A stretch of 64,000 nucleotides of DNA from Stutzerimonas stutzeri (GCF_024448985.1 NZ_JAMOII010000015.1:1-64000); one strand, 5' to 3'; shown: positions 21,007 to 30,633, numbered from the stretch's first letter. Notes: a model not told the origin generated them from the letters alone. Numbers and translations are program-made.

Positions 21007-21350
21007 AGTTTCTCCATCTACCGCCTCACGCAGAATCTCAACATAGGCGCCACCGTCAGTAGCCACATCCACCGCGTATTCAATGCGATAGCCGACCGGA
21101 TGTACGACTGCTCGACCGAGCCCGGGCGCCAATCCAAGGTCACACCGGCGAAGTTAAGCCCGCCATCGGCTTTGGCCAGCGGCGTGTTGTCGAGGTAGAT
21201 ATTCCGCGCATCCGAGTTTTCGTCGAATTTACTTTGCCCACCGCGATCAGGATCTTTAGCGGTACTCTGCAGACTGTCTGCGGCCTCGTACGGCGCCTTG
21301 GGCTTGCTCTCGCCGCCCTTGGGGCCACGAATACCTACTGCTGCGTTCAT
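21007..21350 (-). pseudogene. Decayed lambda gpJ-type tail tip protein fragment
   Basis: Starts with an intact ATG and AGGAG site. Residues 8-32 (RGPKGGESKPKAPYEAADSL and on) match the start of gpJ host-specificity proteins. An internal deletion then joins to NIYLDNTPLAKADGGLNFAG, another N-terminal gpJ block. The frame is lost, and a third block (YRIEYAVDVATDGGAYVEIL) continues in a different frame. The native protein exceeds 1000 residues, so well under 15% remains, in pieces. It lies downstream of a gpI remnant, as in lambda. Confidence 0.75.
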
Positions 21351-21365
21351 GTGCTCTCCTGCGGG

Positions 21366-21391
21366 CAAAAAGAAACCCGCCGGAGCGGGTT
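21366..21391 (-). terminator. Minus-strand hairpin with T-run between gpI and gpJ remnants
   Basis: On the minus strand AACCCGC-TCCG-GCGGGTT is followed by TCTTTTTG, a good intrinsic terminator shape just upstream of the gpJ start. I have the impression that similar hairpins precede J in related tail operons. Confidence 0.6.
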
Positions 21392-21419
21392 GCGGATACG
21401 GTGAAAGGCCACACCTTGA

Positions 21420-22000
21420 CCTCGGCATTTATAGACGCGGAGATAATCGCCCTGCCCCAGCGCCGCTTGCCGTAACAGATCGGCGCCGGGTTGCCGCTGG
21501 CCGTGGTGTTTCGCGCTGCCGAAAGCGTAGCTGGGAGGGTTCTTGCGAGCGGCGGATTGATTGAGTCCGCCGACTTGGGGTTGAGCGTTTATACAACCCC
21601 TCCCGCAAATCATCTCTATACCAGCCGGGTAGAGATATGGCGCCAGGGCAGGCACGAAGAGCCGATGACAATCAGCACTATGCCAACAATCGTCTGCAGG
21701 ACACCCTCTCGCTTGCTTCCGCGAATTACCGGGGCATTGCGCAGCACCTCCGGCCCACCAAATCCTAGCTCGTCCTCGCCGATGTTCCGCTTACCGCGAA
21801 AAACTGCGAATTCCATGCCTCTTAGATGAGCGTTGGCCAGGAATCGCTGTAGCTCCGGCAGCTGCAAACACAGCGCCTTGATGGCTTCGCTGGCGGACCG
21901 ACTGCCAACCTTATTCCTCTTGGTCGCCCATTTTCGGCTTTGGCTCAAACTGGCGGAGCAACCCATACAGGCGATATGAAGAACCAAACGCTGACTACGC
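21420..22000 (-). pseudogene. Decayed lambda gpI-type tail assembly protein
   Basis: Fragments of a gpI-like tail assembly protein occur in order but in different frames. The first is YRLYGLLRQFEPK. Next comes a long block with SASEAIKALCLQLPELQRF and NAPVIRGSKREGVLQTIVG. Last is a C-terminal block reading NTTASGNPAPICYGKRRWG and IISASINAEV. Lambda gpI has the same arrangement: ubiquitin-like N-terminus, hydrophobic Gly-rich centre, and a C-terminal QGNxxPVxYG motif. At least two frameshifts and loss of the hydrophobic centre make it non-functional. Confidence 0.72.
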
Positions 22001-22002
22001 AT

Positions 22003-22173
22003 TTGAGATCAGCTAGCTCGGCTGCGTTTCCATCGATGCTCTTTACTAGCGGTTGTATTGATGTGAATCCATAGCGTCGCCCCCTTGATAGGTGAGGCCC
22101 GTGTTTAGCAGCAATCGGCCAACAAAAACCATCTTGTAGATGCGAAAAGCCCCGCATCAGCAGGGCCGTTTAA
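22003..22173. other. Spacer between gpI remnant and lipoprotein gene
   Basis: No supported gene. A 70-residue minus-strand frame overlaps the gpI remnant but has no recognisable content. Confidence 0.3.
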
Positions 22174-22611
22174 TTATTGAGCGATCTCTGCGCCTTCCGT
22201 CGAGGCTATTGGCGTCGGAACCGGAGCCAGAGTGCCATGCGCCGAGCTAGGGAGTTTATACATCGCCCCGGTCGCAGGGTCGACGATGAGCATGCCGATC
22301 AGCCCACCGAAGATGATGTTCCCCCAGTACCAATTATCAAGCTCTGAATCCAGCATTGAGATTTGGTCCTCGTAGCCATCCTTTTTATAGGTAATACGGT
22401 AAAGCTCTCCGTCGAAATAACCTGCCCCGGCCTTCAGGGTCACCTGTCCTGGCGTTACGCCGGAGCTGACCACCATGCCCGTTTCGTTGGTAATTTCGTA
22501 GCTAGCGCCTGCAGGGCTCGACTGGACGGAGACCGGGTAGTTAGATTCGCTGACGATGCTGGAGCATCCAGTGAGGGCAATAGTGGCAGCTGCCAATAGT
22601 AGTTTTTTCAT
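22174..22611 (-). CDS. Lipoprotein with PEGA-like domain, possibly prophage-borne
   Basis: 145 residues. Signal MKKLLLAAATIALTGCSSIV with the lipobox Cys at residue 16. The next 60 residues (VSVQSSPAGASYEITNETG, GVTPGQVTLKAGAGYF, YRITYKKDGYED) have the PEGA-type pattern of a short beta domain. A hydrophobic Gly-rich segment (WGNIIFGGLIGMLIVDPATG) and a Pro/Thr tail follow. Function unknown. It is intact, unlike the phage remnants next to it, and could be a host gene or a leftover lysogenic conversion gene. Confidence 0.65.
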   Translation of the reverse strand: MKKLLLAAATIALTGCSSIVSESNYPVSVQSSPAGASYEITNETGMVVSSGVTPGQVTLKAGAGYFDGELYRITYKKDGYEDQISMLDSELDNWYWGNIIFGGLIGMLIVDPATGAMYKLPSSAHGTLAPVPTPIASTEGAEIAQ

Positions 22612-22858
22612 GAATCCATTCCGCGTTGTGTTGTTGGCGTGCGGAATATATCAAAACGCCATCACTAAAACCCAGCGCCCAGAATCAGAAAGCCCCACGG
22701 GTGGCGGGCCTCAATTGTCGTTGCGGAACTGTAAGGCTAGCCTGCCGAAATAGAGTATCAGCTCATTGTTCCGTTTGTTTGAACGAACCATTAGCCGCGC
22801 TAACTCTACCTCGCTAAACCAGCGCTAACGAATGCTTGGCAGCTCAAATCGCAGACAT

Positions 22859-22888
22859 AAAAAAACCGCAAGCTTGCGCTTACGGTTT
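22859..22888 (-). terminator. Terminator of the tRNA-Gly/tRNA-Cys transcript
   Basis: On the minus strand AACCGTAAGC-GCAA-GCTTGCGGTT is a 10-bp stem with one G-U pair, followed by seven Ts. It lies 10 bases beyond the tRNA-Cys 3' end, so this transcript now ends without tRNA-Leu. Confidence 0.88.
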
Positions 22889-22897
22889 CTTTATTAA

Positions 22898-22971
22898 TGG
22901 AGGCCGATGTCGGAATCGAACCGGCGTACACGGATTTGCAATCCGCTGCATAACCACTCTGCCAACCGGCC
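22898..22971 (-). tRNA. cysT: tRNA-Cys (anticodon GCA)
   Basis: 74 bases with encoded CCA. Acceptor GGCCGGT pairs with ATCGGCC (one G-U). The anticodon loop TTGCAAA carries GCA (complement at 22937-22939), and the T arm contains GGTTCGATTCC. It is 44 bases after tRNA-Gly in the same orientation, probably one transcript. Confidence 0.95.
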
Positions 22972-23015
22972 TCAAAACGAAGACGCCGCATACTGCGGCG
23001 CCATCGTCAACAAAT

Positions 23016-23091
<76 letters not shown>

Positions 23092-23158
23092 GTCGTCTTG
23101 ATGACGGGCGCCATTTTATAGTTTCAGCACGCCCCGTCAAGCCTTTGATTAAAAAGTT

Positions 23159-23716
23159 TTATTTCTTTTCCGTAGGGCTGAGATGAGGCCAGGCGGCCAT
23201 CAGGTAATTGACCATCGACCACAACGTCAGGGCGGCGGCGATGATCAGCAATGCGTAGCCAAGCCCGACCCAGATAGTGGCCAGCGGCGGGTTGGCCAGC
23301 AGGATGATGAGCGCAACCATCTGAGCCGCAGTTTTCCACTTGCCCAGGTTGGATACGGCTACCTGCGCTCGCGCACCCAGCTCGGCCATCCACTCTCGCA
23401 GGGCTGAAACCACGATCTCCCGGCCGATGATGATAGCCGCCGGCAAGGTCAGCCAGAGGTTGGAATGCTCTTCGACCAGTAGTACCAGCGCTACCGCCAC
23501 CATCAGCTTGTCAGCGACCGGATCGAGGAACGCACCGAAGGGAGTGCTCTGCTTGAGCTTGCGAGCAAGATAGCCATCCAGCCAATCGGTTACCGCTGCG
23601 ATGGCGAACACCGCGCTCGACGCCAGATAGCTCCACTGAAATGGGAGATAAAACAGCAGGATGATGATGGGGATCAGCAGCACACGCAGCACGGTGAGAA
23701 TGTTTGGAATGTTCAT
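23159..23716 (-). CDS. pgsA: CDP-diacylglycerol--glycerol-3-phosphate phosphatidyltransferase
   Basis: 185-residue inner-membrane enzyme that makes phosphatidylglycerol phosphate, the committed step to PG and cardiolipin. The CDP-alcohol phosphotransferase motif [20 protein letters not shown] plus LDPVADK is complete, with its Asp and Gly ligands. About five hydrophobic helices are visible. The ATG at [12 protein letters not shown] is preferred over an in-frame GTG three codons earlier because the family starts there. It sits downstream of uvrC and upstream of tRNA-Gly, the conserved gacA-uvrC-pgsA-tRNA arrangement. Confidence 0.94.
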   Translation of the reverse strand: MNIPNILTVLRVLLIPIIILLFYLPFQWSYLASSAVFAIAAVTDWLDGYLARKLKQSTPFGAFLDPVADKLMVAVALVLLVEEHSNLWLTLPAAIIIGREIVVSALREWMAELGARAQVAVSNLGKWKTAAQMVALIILLANPPLATIWVGLGYALLIIAAALTLWSMVNYLMAAWPHLSPTEKK

Positions 23717-23750
23717 CGATACCACTGGTCCGCGGATTTAGAGGGTGATT

Positions 23751-25571
23751 CTACTCACTGTGCAGAGCGGCATAAATCGACTCGGCAAGCTTTTTACTGA
23801 TACCGGGCGCCTTGGCGATTTCATCAAGACTGGCGCGGCTGAGTTCCTGAAGACCTCCAAAGTGCTTCAGCAGTTCGCGGCGGCGCTTCGGCCCGATGCC
23901 TGCTACCCCTTCAAGCGTAGAAGTCGTTCGTGCTTTTCCACGCCGCGCACGGTGGCCTGTGATGGCGAAACGGTGGGCCTCGTCGCGAACCTGCTGAATC
24001 AGGTGCAGCGCCGGGGAGTCGCCTGGCAAAGTGAATTCATGGGCTGCGTCGTTGAGATACAGCGTTTCCAGACCCGGCTTGCGGGTGACACCCTTAGCCA
24101 CGCCCAGCAGAATCAACTCCGGCACGGCGAGCTCCTGCAGCACCTCGCGGGCCATGTTGAGCTGCCCCTTGCCACCGTCAACCAGCAATATGTCAGGCAG
24201 CTTGCCCTCTCCCTCAACAGCCCTCTTGAATCGGCGAGAAAGCGCCTGGTGCATCGCGGCATAGTCATCGCCCGCAGTAACGCCTTCGATGTTGTAACGG
24301 CGGTAATCGGACTTCAGCGGCCCTTCCGGACCGAACACCACACAGGACGCTACAGTCGCTTCCCCACTGGAGTGGCTGATATCGAAGCACTCCAGCCGTG
24401 TCGGCAGCTCCTCGAGATCCAACGCCTCGGCCAGGGCCTGGAACCGTGCAGCCAGATGCTGCCGATTCGCCAAGCGCGCACCCAGCGCCTGCTCGGCATT
24501 GGTCAGCGCCAGCTGTTGCCAGCGTGCGCGCGTACCGCGAACACGGTGGCTAATTGTCAGCTCGACATCGCGCAGTTCTGTAATAGCGTTGATCAACGTA
24601 TCGAAGTCTTCATGAACCGTATTGACGATCAGTTCGGAGGGAAGATCGCGCTCCATGGAGCCGAGGTAATACTGCTCGAGAAAGGCCTGCAGGACTTCGC
24701 TGACGCTCTCTTCAATGGCGACCTGCGGAAAGAAATTCTTGCTGCCCAGGACCCGTCCGCCACGCACGCTGATCAAATGCACGCAGGCACCGCCTGGGCT
24801 TACCACCGCCGCGACGATGTCGACGTTGCCGCTACCGCCTTCCATGCTTTGCTGATCCTGCACGCGACGGAGGATGCCGATCTGGTCGCGGATTTCCGCG
24901 GCACGCTCGAAATCAAGCGCCATCGCCGCTTTTTCCATGTTTTTCGACAGCTCCTCGGCCAGCGCATTGCTGCGCCCCTCAAGAAACATCACGGAATGCC
25001 GGACGTCATCGGCATATTCTTCTGGATTTACCAGGTTCACGCAGGGCGCCTTGCAACGCTTGATCTGATATTGCAGGCAGGGTCGGGTGCGGTTGCGGTA
25101 ATAGCTGTCTTCGCATTGGCGCACAAAGAACGCCTTTTGCAGCAGACTCAGGCTTTCGCGAATGGCGCCAGCGCTGGGGTACGGACCGAAATAACGCCCC
25201 GGCTCCTTCTTCGCACCTCTATGAATGCTGAGCCGGGGAAAGTCCCCGCTCGACAGAAATACATAGGGGTAGGACTTATCGTCGCGCAGCAGGATGTTGT
25301 ACGGCGGGCGCCACTGTTTGATCAGGGTCTGCTCGAGCAACAGCGCTTCGGTTTCGTTCGCCGTGATCGTGGTTTCGATCTGAGCAATCTTGGCCACCAG
25401 CGCGGCTGTTTTCGGCGCCTGCCCAGTCTTGCGGAAATAGCTCGCCAGGCGCTTCTTGAGGTTCTTCGCCTTGCCCACATAAAGCAGCTTGGCGTCGGCA
25501 TCGAACATTCGGTAGACGCCGGGACGCCCGCTGCACGAAGCCAGAAATGCGGAGGAATCGAAGCCGCTCAT
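23751..25571 (-). CDS. uvrC: UvrABC excinuclease subunit C
   Basis: 606-residue nucleotide-excision-repair nuclease that makes both incisions around a lesion marked by UvrAB. The N-terminal GIY-YIG nuclease ([20 protein letters not shown], residues about 16-95) is followed by the UVR (UvrB-binding) segment near residue 205. Next is the RNase H-like C-terminal nuclease ([33 protein letters not shown]), then tandem helix-hairpin-helix motifs ([18 protein letters not shown]). Its ATG shares one base with the gacA stop (TGATG), so the two are coupled. Confidence 0.96.
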   Translation of the reverse strand: MSGFDSSAFLASCSGRPGVYRMFDADAKLLYVGKAKNLKKRLASYFRKTGQAPKTAALVAKIAQIETTITANETEALLLEQTLIKQWRPPYNILLRDDKSYPYVFLSSGDFPRLSIHRGAKKEPGRYFGPYPSAGAIRESLSLLQKAFFVRQCEDSYYRNRTRPCLQYQIKRCKAPCVNLVNPEEYADDVRHSVMFLEGRSNALAEELSKNMEKAAMALDFERAAEIRDQIGILRRVQDQQSMEGGSGNVDIVAAVVSPGGACVHLISVRGGRVLGSKNFFPQVAIEESVSEVLQAFLEQYYLGSMERDLPSELIVNTVHEDFDTLINAITELRDVELTISHRVRGTRARWQQLALTNAEQALGARLANRQHLAARFQALAEALDLEELPTRLECFDISHSSGEATVASCVVFGPEGPLKSDYRRYNIEGVTAGDDYAAMHQALSRRFKRAVEGEGKLPDILLVDGGKGQLNMAREVLQELAVPELILLGVAKGVTRKPGLETLYLNDAAHEFTLPGDSPALHLIQQVRDEAHRFAITGHRARRGKARTTSTLEGVAGIGPKRRRELLKHFGGLQELSRASLDEIAKAPGISKKLAESIYAALHSE

Positions 25572-26215
25572 CAATTGATGGTGTCGACCATGCCGTGACG
25601 GACAGCGAGCAGCGCCAGCTCGACGTCACTGGTAATCGAAAGCTTCTCGTAGATACGGTAGCGATAGGTGTTGACGGTTTTCGGCGACAGGCACAGCTTG
25701 TCGGAGATGGCCTGGACCTTCTGGCAGTTCGCGATCATCAGGGCGATCTGGATTTCTCGCTCGGATAGGAGATCGAAAGGTGACCCGTTGACCTTGGGCT
25801 GGAATGACTTGAGCGCCAGCTGCTGGGCAATCTGCGGGCTGATGTAGCGCTGACCCGCAAATACCATGCGGATCGCCTGAATCATCTCATCGAGCGCTGC
25901 GCCCTTGGTCAGGTACCCGGCGGCACCTGCCTGCAGCAGTCGCGTCGGGAAGGGGTCTTCTTCGCAGATGGTGACCGCAATGACCTTGATATCGGGATGG
26001 CTGCGCAGGAGCTTACGGGTGGCTTCGAGGCCGCCGATGCCCGGCATCTTGACGTCCATCAGGACCACATCCGGCTTGAGTTCACGCGACTTCTTGATCG
26101 CCGCCTCGCCCGATTCAGCCTGCCCAATCACCTGCAGGCCATCGATATCGGCGAGCATTCGGGAAATGCCTGTGCGTACTAGATCGTGGTCATCGACCAC
26201 CAGCACCCTAATCAA
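25571..26215 (-). CDS. gacA: GacA/UvrY response regulator
   Basis: 214-residue response regulator of the GacS/GacA system, which in pseudomonads drives Rsm small RNAs and so controls secondary metabolism, biofilm and siderophores. The receiver domain has the acidic pocket D8-D9, phospho-acceptor D54 in [10 protein letters not shown], and the conserved Thr and Lys ([15 protein letters not shown]). The C-terminal LuxR-type helix-turn-helix ([17 protein letters not shown] and [17 protein letters not shown]) binds DNA. It is the first gene of a coupled cluster with uvrC. Confidence 0.95.
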   Translation of the reverse strand: MIRVLVVDDHDLVRTGISRMLADIDGLQVIGQAESGEAAIKKSRELKPDVVLMDVKMPGIGGLEATRKLLRSHPDIKVIAVTICEEDPFPTRLLQAGAAGYLTKGAALDEMIQAIRMVFAGQRYISPQIAQQLALKSFQPKVNGSPFDLLSEREIQIALMIANCQKVQAISDKLCLSPKTVNTYRYRIYEKLSITSDVELALLAVRHGMVDTIN

Positions 26216-26350
26216 GCAGACACCTCTTTCAGTGCAAATTCAAAGCTGGCTGGCTGCTCGCTTCATAAGCGGCGAACTTTAACAAAAACTCACCGCCTTA
26301 CCCAGACCATACATCGCAAAATGGCCAGATGACATCACGCCCTTGGCCTA

Positions 26351-27166
26351 GTGTCAGGAACTCTGTGTGAACGGATAGGCAGGCGTACCAGTCCGAATTA
26401 TGGTCGATATAGCTCTCGTCACCGGTACCGCTTCTTGTTCGAAAGCCTCATTGCAGCCCTCCTCCTGGCTACCGTTCACCTGCTCGCAGGACGCCTGCGC
26501 ACACTTGGCCACCTGCCTCGTAGCCGTTGGCTTTCGTTGGCCGGTGGCATTTCGGTGGCATATGTATTCGCTCACCTCTTGCCGGAACTGGCCCGAGGTC
26601 AGGAAGTGATAGACGGTAGCGATATCTGGCTACTCAATTATCTCGAGCATCACGCCTATCTGCTGTCATTGCTAGGCCTCGCTACTTTTTATGGCTTAGA
26701 GCGCTTGATAAAGAAGCACCGGAGCGAGCTGGAGGAGCATGAAGAGTCCCATGCCGGTGTGTTCTGGCTGCACATCGCTGCCTTCGCCCTCTATAACGGG
26801 CTGATTGGTTACCTGTTGACGCATGGCGCGAATGACAAACCGTACTCGCTGCTGCTCTACTGCGTCGCGATGGGGATGCACTTTCTGGTCAATGACTTCG
26901 CGCTGCAAAACGACCACAAGGATCTGTTCAAACGCCGGGGCCGCTGGGTACTCGCGATGATGCCACTGGCTGGGTGGGGCTTCGGGGCCACTACCGATGT
27001 TTCAGAACTGACCGTTTCGGCGCTGACCGCCTTTATTGGCGGCTCGATCATATTGAACGTGCTCAAAGAGGAGCTGCCGGAAGAGCGCAACAGCCGCTTC
27101 GGCGCCTTTCTGATCGGCTCGGTCGGTTATTCGCTGTTGTTGCTCGGGTTTCAGAATGTCAGCTGA
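26351..27166 (+). CDS. Polytopic membrane protein, weakly ZIP-like
   Basis: Up to 271 residues with seven or eight predicted membrane helices. The motif [15 protein letters not shown] resembles the HxxPE helix of ZIP metal transporters, and a charged cytoplasmic linker ([16 protein letters not shown]) follows helix 3. A second His-rich stretch ([18 protein letters not shown]) is conserved-looking. No known substrate. The annotated start is a GTG without a clear ribosome site; a TTG at 26435 next to the first hydrophobic segment is an alternative, so the first 28 residues are doubtful. The gene is divergent from gacA. Confidence 0.65.
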   Translation: MSGTLCERIGRRTSPNYGRYSSRHRYRFLFESLIAALLLATVHLLAGRLRTLGHLPRSRWLSLAGGISVAYVFAHLLPELARGQEVIDGSDIWLLNYLEHHAYLLSLLGLATFYGLERLIKKHRSELEEHEESHAGVFWLHIAAFALYNGLIGYLLTHGANDKPYSLLLYCVAMGMHFLVNDFALQNDHKDLFKRRGRWVLAMMPLAGWGFGATTDVSELTVSALTAFIGGSIILNVLKEELPEERNSRFGAFLIGSVGYSLLLLGFQNVS

Positions 27167-27315
27167 CCCGCGACACACGACTACTCGACATCCGATTCAG
27201 CCATCACAACCACGCCGCTCACGTAAGGCACAGGCTGGTTGATACCGCTGAGCACGGATTCGGGCGGTACACTCCCCACGACTTCGACAACGCAACGGGT
27301 CACCAAGAGACTTTC

Positions 27316-27642
27316 ATGCTTAAAACCTTCGCACTATTTGCTGTCACAGCTGTTGCCGAGATCGTCGGTTGTTACCTGCCTTATCTCTGGCTCAAGCACG
27401 GCAAAAGCGCCTGGCTCCTGGTACCTGCCGCGTTGTCGCTGGCACTCTTTGCATGGCTGCTGACATTGCACCCGACCGCAGCGGGCCGGGTTTATGCCGC
27501 TTACGGCGGCGTTTATGTTGGCGTAGCGCTGCTCTGGTTATGGCTGGTCGATGGCGTTCGCCCAACTCATTGGGATTTGCTCGGCTGTGCAGTCGCCTTC
27601 CTCGGCATGGCAATCATCATGTTTGCACCGCGAGCATCCTAA
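27316..27642 (+). CDS. ynfA: YnfA/UPF0060 family small membrane protein
   Basis: 108 residues, exactly the family length, with four transmembrane helices (starting [20 protein letters not shown]). Conserved family features are the [18 protein letters not shown] block and the C-terminal [19 protein letters not shown]. YnfA proteins are SMR-like; some members have been linked to efflux of small cationic compounds, but the role is not settled. It follows the preceding membrane protein gene by about 150 bases and is probably transcribed separately. Confidence 0.88.
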   Translation: MLKTFALFAVTAVAEIVGCYLPYLWLKHGKSAWLLVPAALSLALFAWLLTLHPTAAGRVYAAYGGVYVGVALLWLWLVDGVRPTHWDLLGCAVAFLGMAIIMFAPRAS

Positions 27643-27935
27643 GCTGCGGTCGCGATGCGACCTTAGCGAATCGCTGCCACCATAAAGCTGGCGCCACTAC
27701 TGAGCCCGCGTCGATGCCGCCGCGCAGAGAGAGCGTATAGCGCCGGTACGAACAGCTACGGGTCATGTGAGCCGGTTGCAGCGAGGCGTTTACCGTTATC
27801 GCTGATGGCGATGGAAAACCGGGTACGCGCCTACGCGTGCAAGGCGCCGTTACGCAACCCGGCACATTTTCAGTTCCACTGAGGAAGGGCCGCCCGCAGC
27901 AGAACCGATATCTCGATAAACATTGCAATCCTTTA

Positions 27936-27962
27936 AAACGAAGCCCCAGCCTGTGCCGGGGC
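27936..27962 (-). terminator. Minus-strand intrinsic terminator with no intact gene
   Basis: On the minus strand GCCCCGGC-ACAG-GCTGGGGC (one G-U pair) is followed by TTCGTTTT. No complete minus-strand gene leads into it; it lies 7 bases after the stop of the fragment below. Confidence 0.6.
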
Positions 27963-27969
27963 GGATAAA

Positions 27970-28047
27970 TCAGCGGTTGACGAAGTACATGGTGACTTCG
28001 AAGCTAATACGCAGGTCGATGAAAGCATTTTGGCCCACATGCCTCGG
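27970..28047 (-). pseudogene. Possible C-terminal remnant of a lost gene
   Basis: A short minus-strand frame reading EPRHVGQNAFIDLRISFE and ending TMYFVNR stops just before a well-formed terminator, as a true gene end would. Upstream the frame is closed by a TAG and nothing coding-like follows. I do not recognise the family. Confidence 0.3.
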
Positions 28048-28338
28048 CTCCTCTATCTAGGGCTGCGGATTGGCCGCCAGCCTATAGCCCCCACTTGGAA
28101 CGAGGCGACACACCTTGCGGGTAGTGCCCGGCGCGTCTCTCATCATCGGGGGGTGTCTCTAATCAATGTACCGACCAGCGCAGCGTCATTGGTCAGCCTC
28201 TGTTCCAGACGCCAGGCCACGCTGCGATTGTGGCTACGGAAACGTTCACCTCGGCAATCGCCCCAGCAACGAAAAACCGTTAGGCTGCTCATGGAAATCA
28301 TCGAACTGCTTTCACCCACTTTTTATGCAGGCGTGTAG

Positions 28339-29532
28339 ATGAAAGAAAACTGGTCGGCCTTCCCCTGGGTCTGCTTCGCCATGTGCGTGGGTGTGATGGG
28401 CACAGCGCTCATTTCGCCGCTTTATCCGCTGTACCAGCAGGCCTGGCAGTTGCGTACCAGTGACGTCTCGCTGATTTACGTGGTTTACATGGTGGGCGCG
28501 CTGTTCGGCCTGCTATTCATGGGGCGGCTGTCGGACACGCTGGGCTTTCGCAAGGTGATGCTGGCCGGCCTGCTGCTGGGTTGGGGCGGCACCCTGCTGA
28601 CGATGCTCGCGTGGGACTTGTCGAGCCTGAACATGGGTCGTTTCGCGGTGGGTCTGTCGTCCAGTCTGATCGTCACCAGCGCCACGGTCGGGCTGGTACA
28701 GATCTCGCGCGACGGGGCTTCGCAACGGATATCAATGATCACTAGCTTCCTGCTCGCCTTTGGCTTTGGTCTGGGTCCGATAACGGGCGGCATCACCGGA
28801 CAGTGGCTACCGAACCCGCTGATGGTGACCTACGTACCCTCACTACTGTTGGGTGTACTGGCTGTGTATGCCTTGATGCGCGTGCAACTGAAACCGCATA
28901 CAGATGAACTGGCGACCGCATCGCCGAGCTGGAGAACCTTCATGCCTCGCCTGGCCTGGACGGGCCGCAGCGATTCGCTGGCGTTCACGCTTACCTGCGC
29001 CTGCCCGTTCTTCGCCTTCGGCGTGTTTGGCATCTACGCCTCGATGGCCCCGCTATTTCTGGAGAAGATGCTGCCCTGGCATGGACCGGTGGTGAGCGGT
29101 ACATCCATCGGCGTCATCCTGCTGGCTTCGGCCATGATGCAGCTGACGTGCGCCAGGATGAGCCTGCGTTGGTGCGGATTTCTCGGCTTGCTGGCGGTCG
29201 TGCTCAGCAACGCCATGCTCGTGCTCAACTTCAAGCTCGGATCGCCCATCGTGTTCATCGTTGGCGTCTGCGCCGCGGCAGCAGGCCATGGCATGTGCCT
29301 GCTGGCCGGCATCAGCATGGTCAACCGCATCGCCACGCCGACAGAGCGCTCGGGGTTGATTTCGACCTACCTGGTTTGCGGCTACGTCGGCAGCATCGCG
29401 CCCTTGATCGCCGCAGGCTGGATTGCCGACCACCACGGCCTGCCCGCAGCGATCACGCTGCTGGGACTATGCGTGATCGTGATCGCCTCACCGCTGGCAA
29501 TCTGGTTTTTCCGGCATCCACGGATGCGGTAG
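28339..29532 (+). CDS. MFS transporter, drug/metabolite type
   Basis: 397-residue major facilitator with 12 predicted helices. The loop 2-3 signature GRLSDTLGFRKVMLAG is present, and motif C-like GFGLGPITGG lies in helix 5, typical of antiporters. The first helix (SAFPWVCFAMCVGVMGTALI) is normal. The N-terminal ATG has only a weak ribosome site. No regulator or enzyme neighbour hints at the substrate. A hairpin follows the stop. Confidence 0.82.
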   Translation: MKENWSAFPWVCFAMCVGVMGTALISPLYPLYQQAWQLRTSDVSLIYVVYMVGALFGLLFMGRLSDTLGFRKVMLAGLLLGWGGTLLTMLAWDLSSLNMGRFAVGLSSSLIVTSATVGLVQISRDGASQRISMITSFLLAFGFGLGPITGGITGQWLPNPLMVTYVPSLLLGVLAVYALMRVQLKPHTDELATASPSWRTFMPRLAWTGRSDSLAFTLTCACPFFAFGVFGIYASMAPLFLEKMLPWHGPVVSGTSIGVILLASAMMQLTCARMSLRWCGFLGLLAVVLSNAMLVLNFKLGSPIVFIVGVCAAAAGHGMCLLAGISMVNRIATPTERSGLISTYLVCGYVGSIAPLIAAGWIADHHGLPAAITLLGLCVIVIASPLAIWFFRHPRMR

Positions 29533-29573
29533 GCCTGAGCCGCCGCGCCTTAGGCTGCCGGTCCGTCGTGCGA

Positions 29574-29598
29574 GAACGCCACTGAGATAGTGGCGTTC
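29574..29598. terminator. Hairpin after the MFS gene
   Basis: GAACGCCAC-TGAGATA-GTGGCGTTC is a perfect 9-bp stem 42 bases after the MFS stop, without a T-run. Confidence 0.5.
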
Positions 29599-29704
29599 CG
29601 GTCCAGCTTGCCGCTCCATTTGCTGAAATGGTTGTTGTAACGTCCGCATGTCCCCAGCGGAGGCGCGGGGCGCGCTGACCGATATTGATGACTCGTTGTG
29701 GTGA

Positions 29705-29923
29705 ATCGTCACCCGCAGTTCTCGCAGCGTCTCTACGTCCAATTGGGCAAATCGAACATTAACCGATGCACAACGGTATTACGCCGCTAACGACGCCTAC
29801 GCCGCGCTACAGGTATACCTAGCTCTAGGCGATGGCACCGGGCAGCTGCCGGCGGACCGTATTGTCACCGATCGGCAAGCCATTCTGCGTGACAACGCCA
29901 AACCCTCAGGGCACGCAGATTAG
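29705..29923 (+). pseudogene. C-terminal remnant of a 3'-5' exonuclease (RNase D/WRN type)
   Basis: A 73-codon open frame preceded by a stop and lacking a start. It contains SNWANRTLTDAQRYYAANDA, continuing with YAALQVYLAL. This is the ExoIII motif of DnaQ-like 3'-5' exonucleases (YxxxDxxAAxxxY), including the preceding LSNWxxRxLTxxQ helix. Motifs I and II, which carry the other catalytic acids, are absent, so it cannot be active. The sequence between the MFS hairpin and this frame (29600-29704) holds no further recognisable piece. Confidence 0.65.
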
Positions 29924-29953
29924 CCGCTCAAAGCATGACGGAGTCGAACGACA

Positions 29954-30358
29954 ATGGAGCTTTTGTTGAACATCGACGTCGCACATCTGGACAAGGCGAT
30001 CCCCTTCTACCGGGACGCCCTTGGTTTGCGCCACACGCGCTCCCTGTTCAACGGGGAGGCAGCGGAAATGCTGGGCGCTGGTTGCCGCATCTACTTGATC
30101 GAGCACGCCGGATCGGAACCGGCCACCGCAGTCGGAGATGGCATTCGTACCTATGCCCGCCACTGGACGCCCATTCACCCCGACTTCGTCGTCGGCGATA
30201 TCGAAGCATCCGTCGCGCGCGCGGTAGCGGCAGGTGCACGCCAGGAAACGCCGATACGTGTGTTTGATTGGGGCAGGCTGGTCACGCTGAGCGACCCATT
30301 CGGCAACGGCTTTTGCCTGATCCAGTTTCCGAATGAGCCGTACGAGAACGAAGGGTAG
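29954..30358 (+). CDS. VOC-superfamily (glyoxalase/dioxygenase-fold) protein
   Basis: 134 residues forming the two beta-alpha-beta-beta-beta modules of the vicinal oxygen chelate fold. Module one is LNIDVAHLDKAIPFYRDALG; module two begins HPDFVVGDIEASVARAVAAG and ends with LSDPFGNGFCLIQF. Candidate metal ligands are limited, so the reaction (isomerase, dioxygenase, antibiotic binding) cannot be told. It appears to be a single-gene transcript between an exonuclease remnant and the light-regulator cluster. Confidence 0.82.
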   Translation: MELLLNIDVAHLDKAIPFYRDALGLRHTRSLFNGEAAEMLGAGCRIYLIEHAGSEPATAVGDGIRTYARHWTPIHPDFVVGDIEASVARAVAAGARQETPIRVFDWGRLVTLSDPFGNGFCLIQFPNEPYENEG

Positions 30359-30633
30359 CCTAGCCTCGGTTGATCGCACGGGCGACCTTGCCAGTTATTC
30401 TGTCGAGCCCTCTGCCAGCTATAGCGCGAAGGTAACCAGAGACACCCTGGTTTGGTTGAGGATTTCAGTCGCCGAAGCGGTCGGCGGCCGTTGATCAGTT
30501 GCGGCTGCGTTAGGCTGGTTCGGCGGATTGGTGCATGGCGGCATCATGTTTCGGCCGGGTCAATGGAGCGTCGCGCCAACTTCTGTCAAAACAAGGGTGC
30601 CAGGCAACGAACCCGGCGCTCCCTCATCAAGCG

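Larger units (their letters stand above)
27643..28338. other. Intergenic stretch without an intact gene
   Basis: The two largest frames (minus 27617-27928 and plus 28030-28338) look like chance frames: no ribosome sites, no family resemblance, unusual composition. The region contains a minus-strand terminator and a short minus-strand frame ending just before it, both listed separately; otherwise I see nothing. Confidence 0.5.

Noticed and set aside
20561-22611. Search for an att-site duplication of the tRNA-Leu 3' end
   Set aside because: No second copy of the last 20 or so bases of the tRNA found in the interval, so the prophage borders cannot be fixed.
23745-25598. 617-residue plus-strand open frame
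   Set aside because: It is the antisense shadow of uvrC, whose domains are all recognisable.
27617-27928. 103-residue minus-strand frame with several cysteines
   Set aside because: Partly antisense to ynfA, no ribosome site, no recognisable content.
28030-28338. 102-residue plus-strand frame upstream of the MFS gene
   Set aside because: No ribosome site, basic low-complexity composition and no family resemblance; it just runs into the MFS start.
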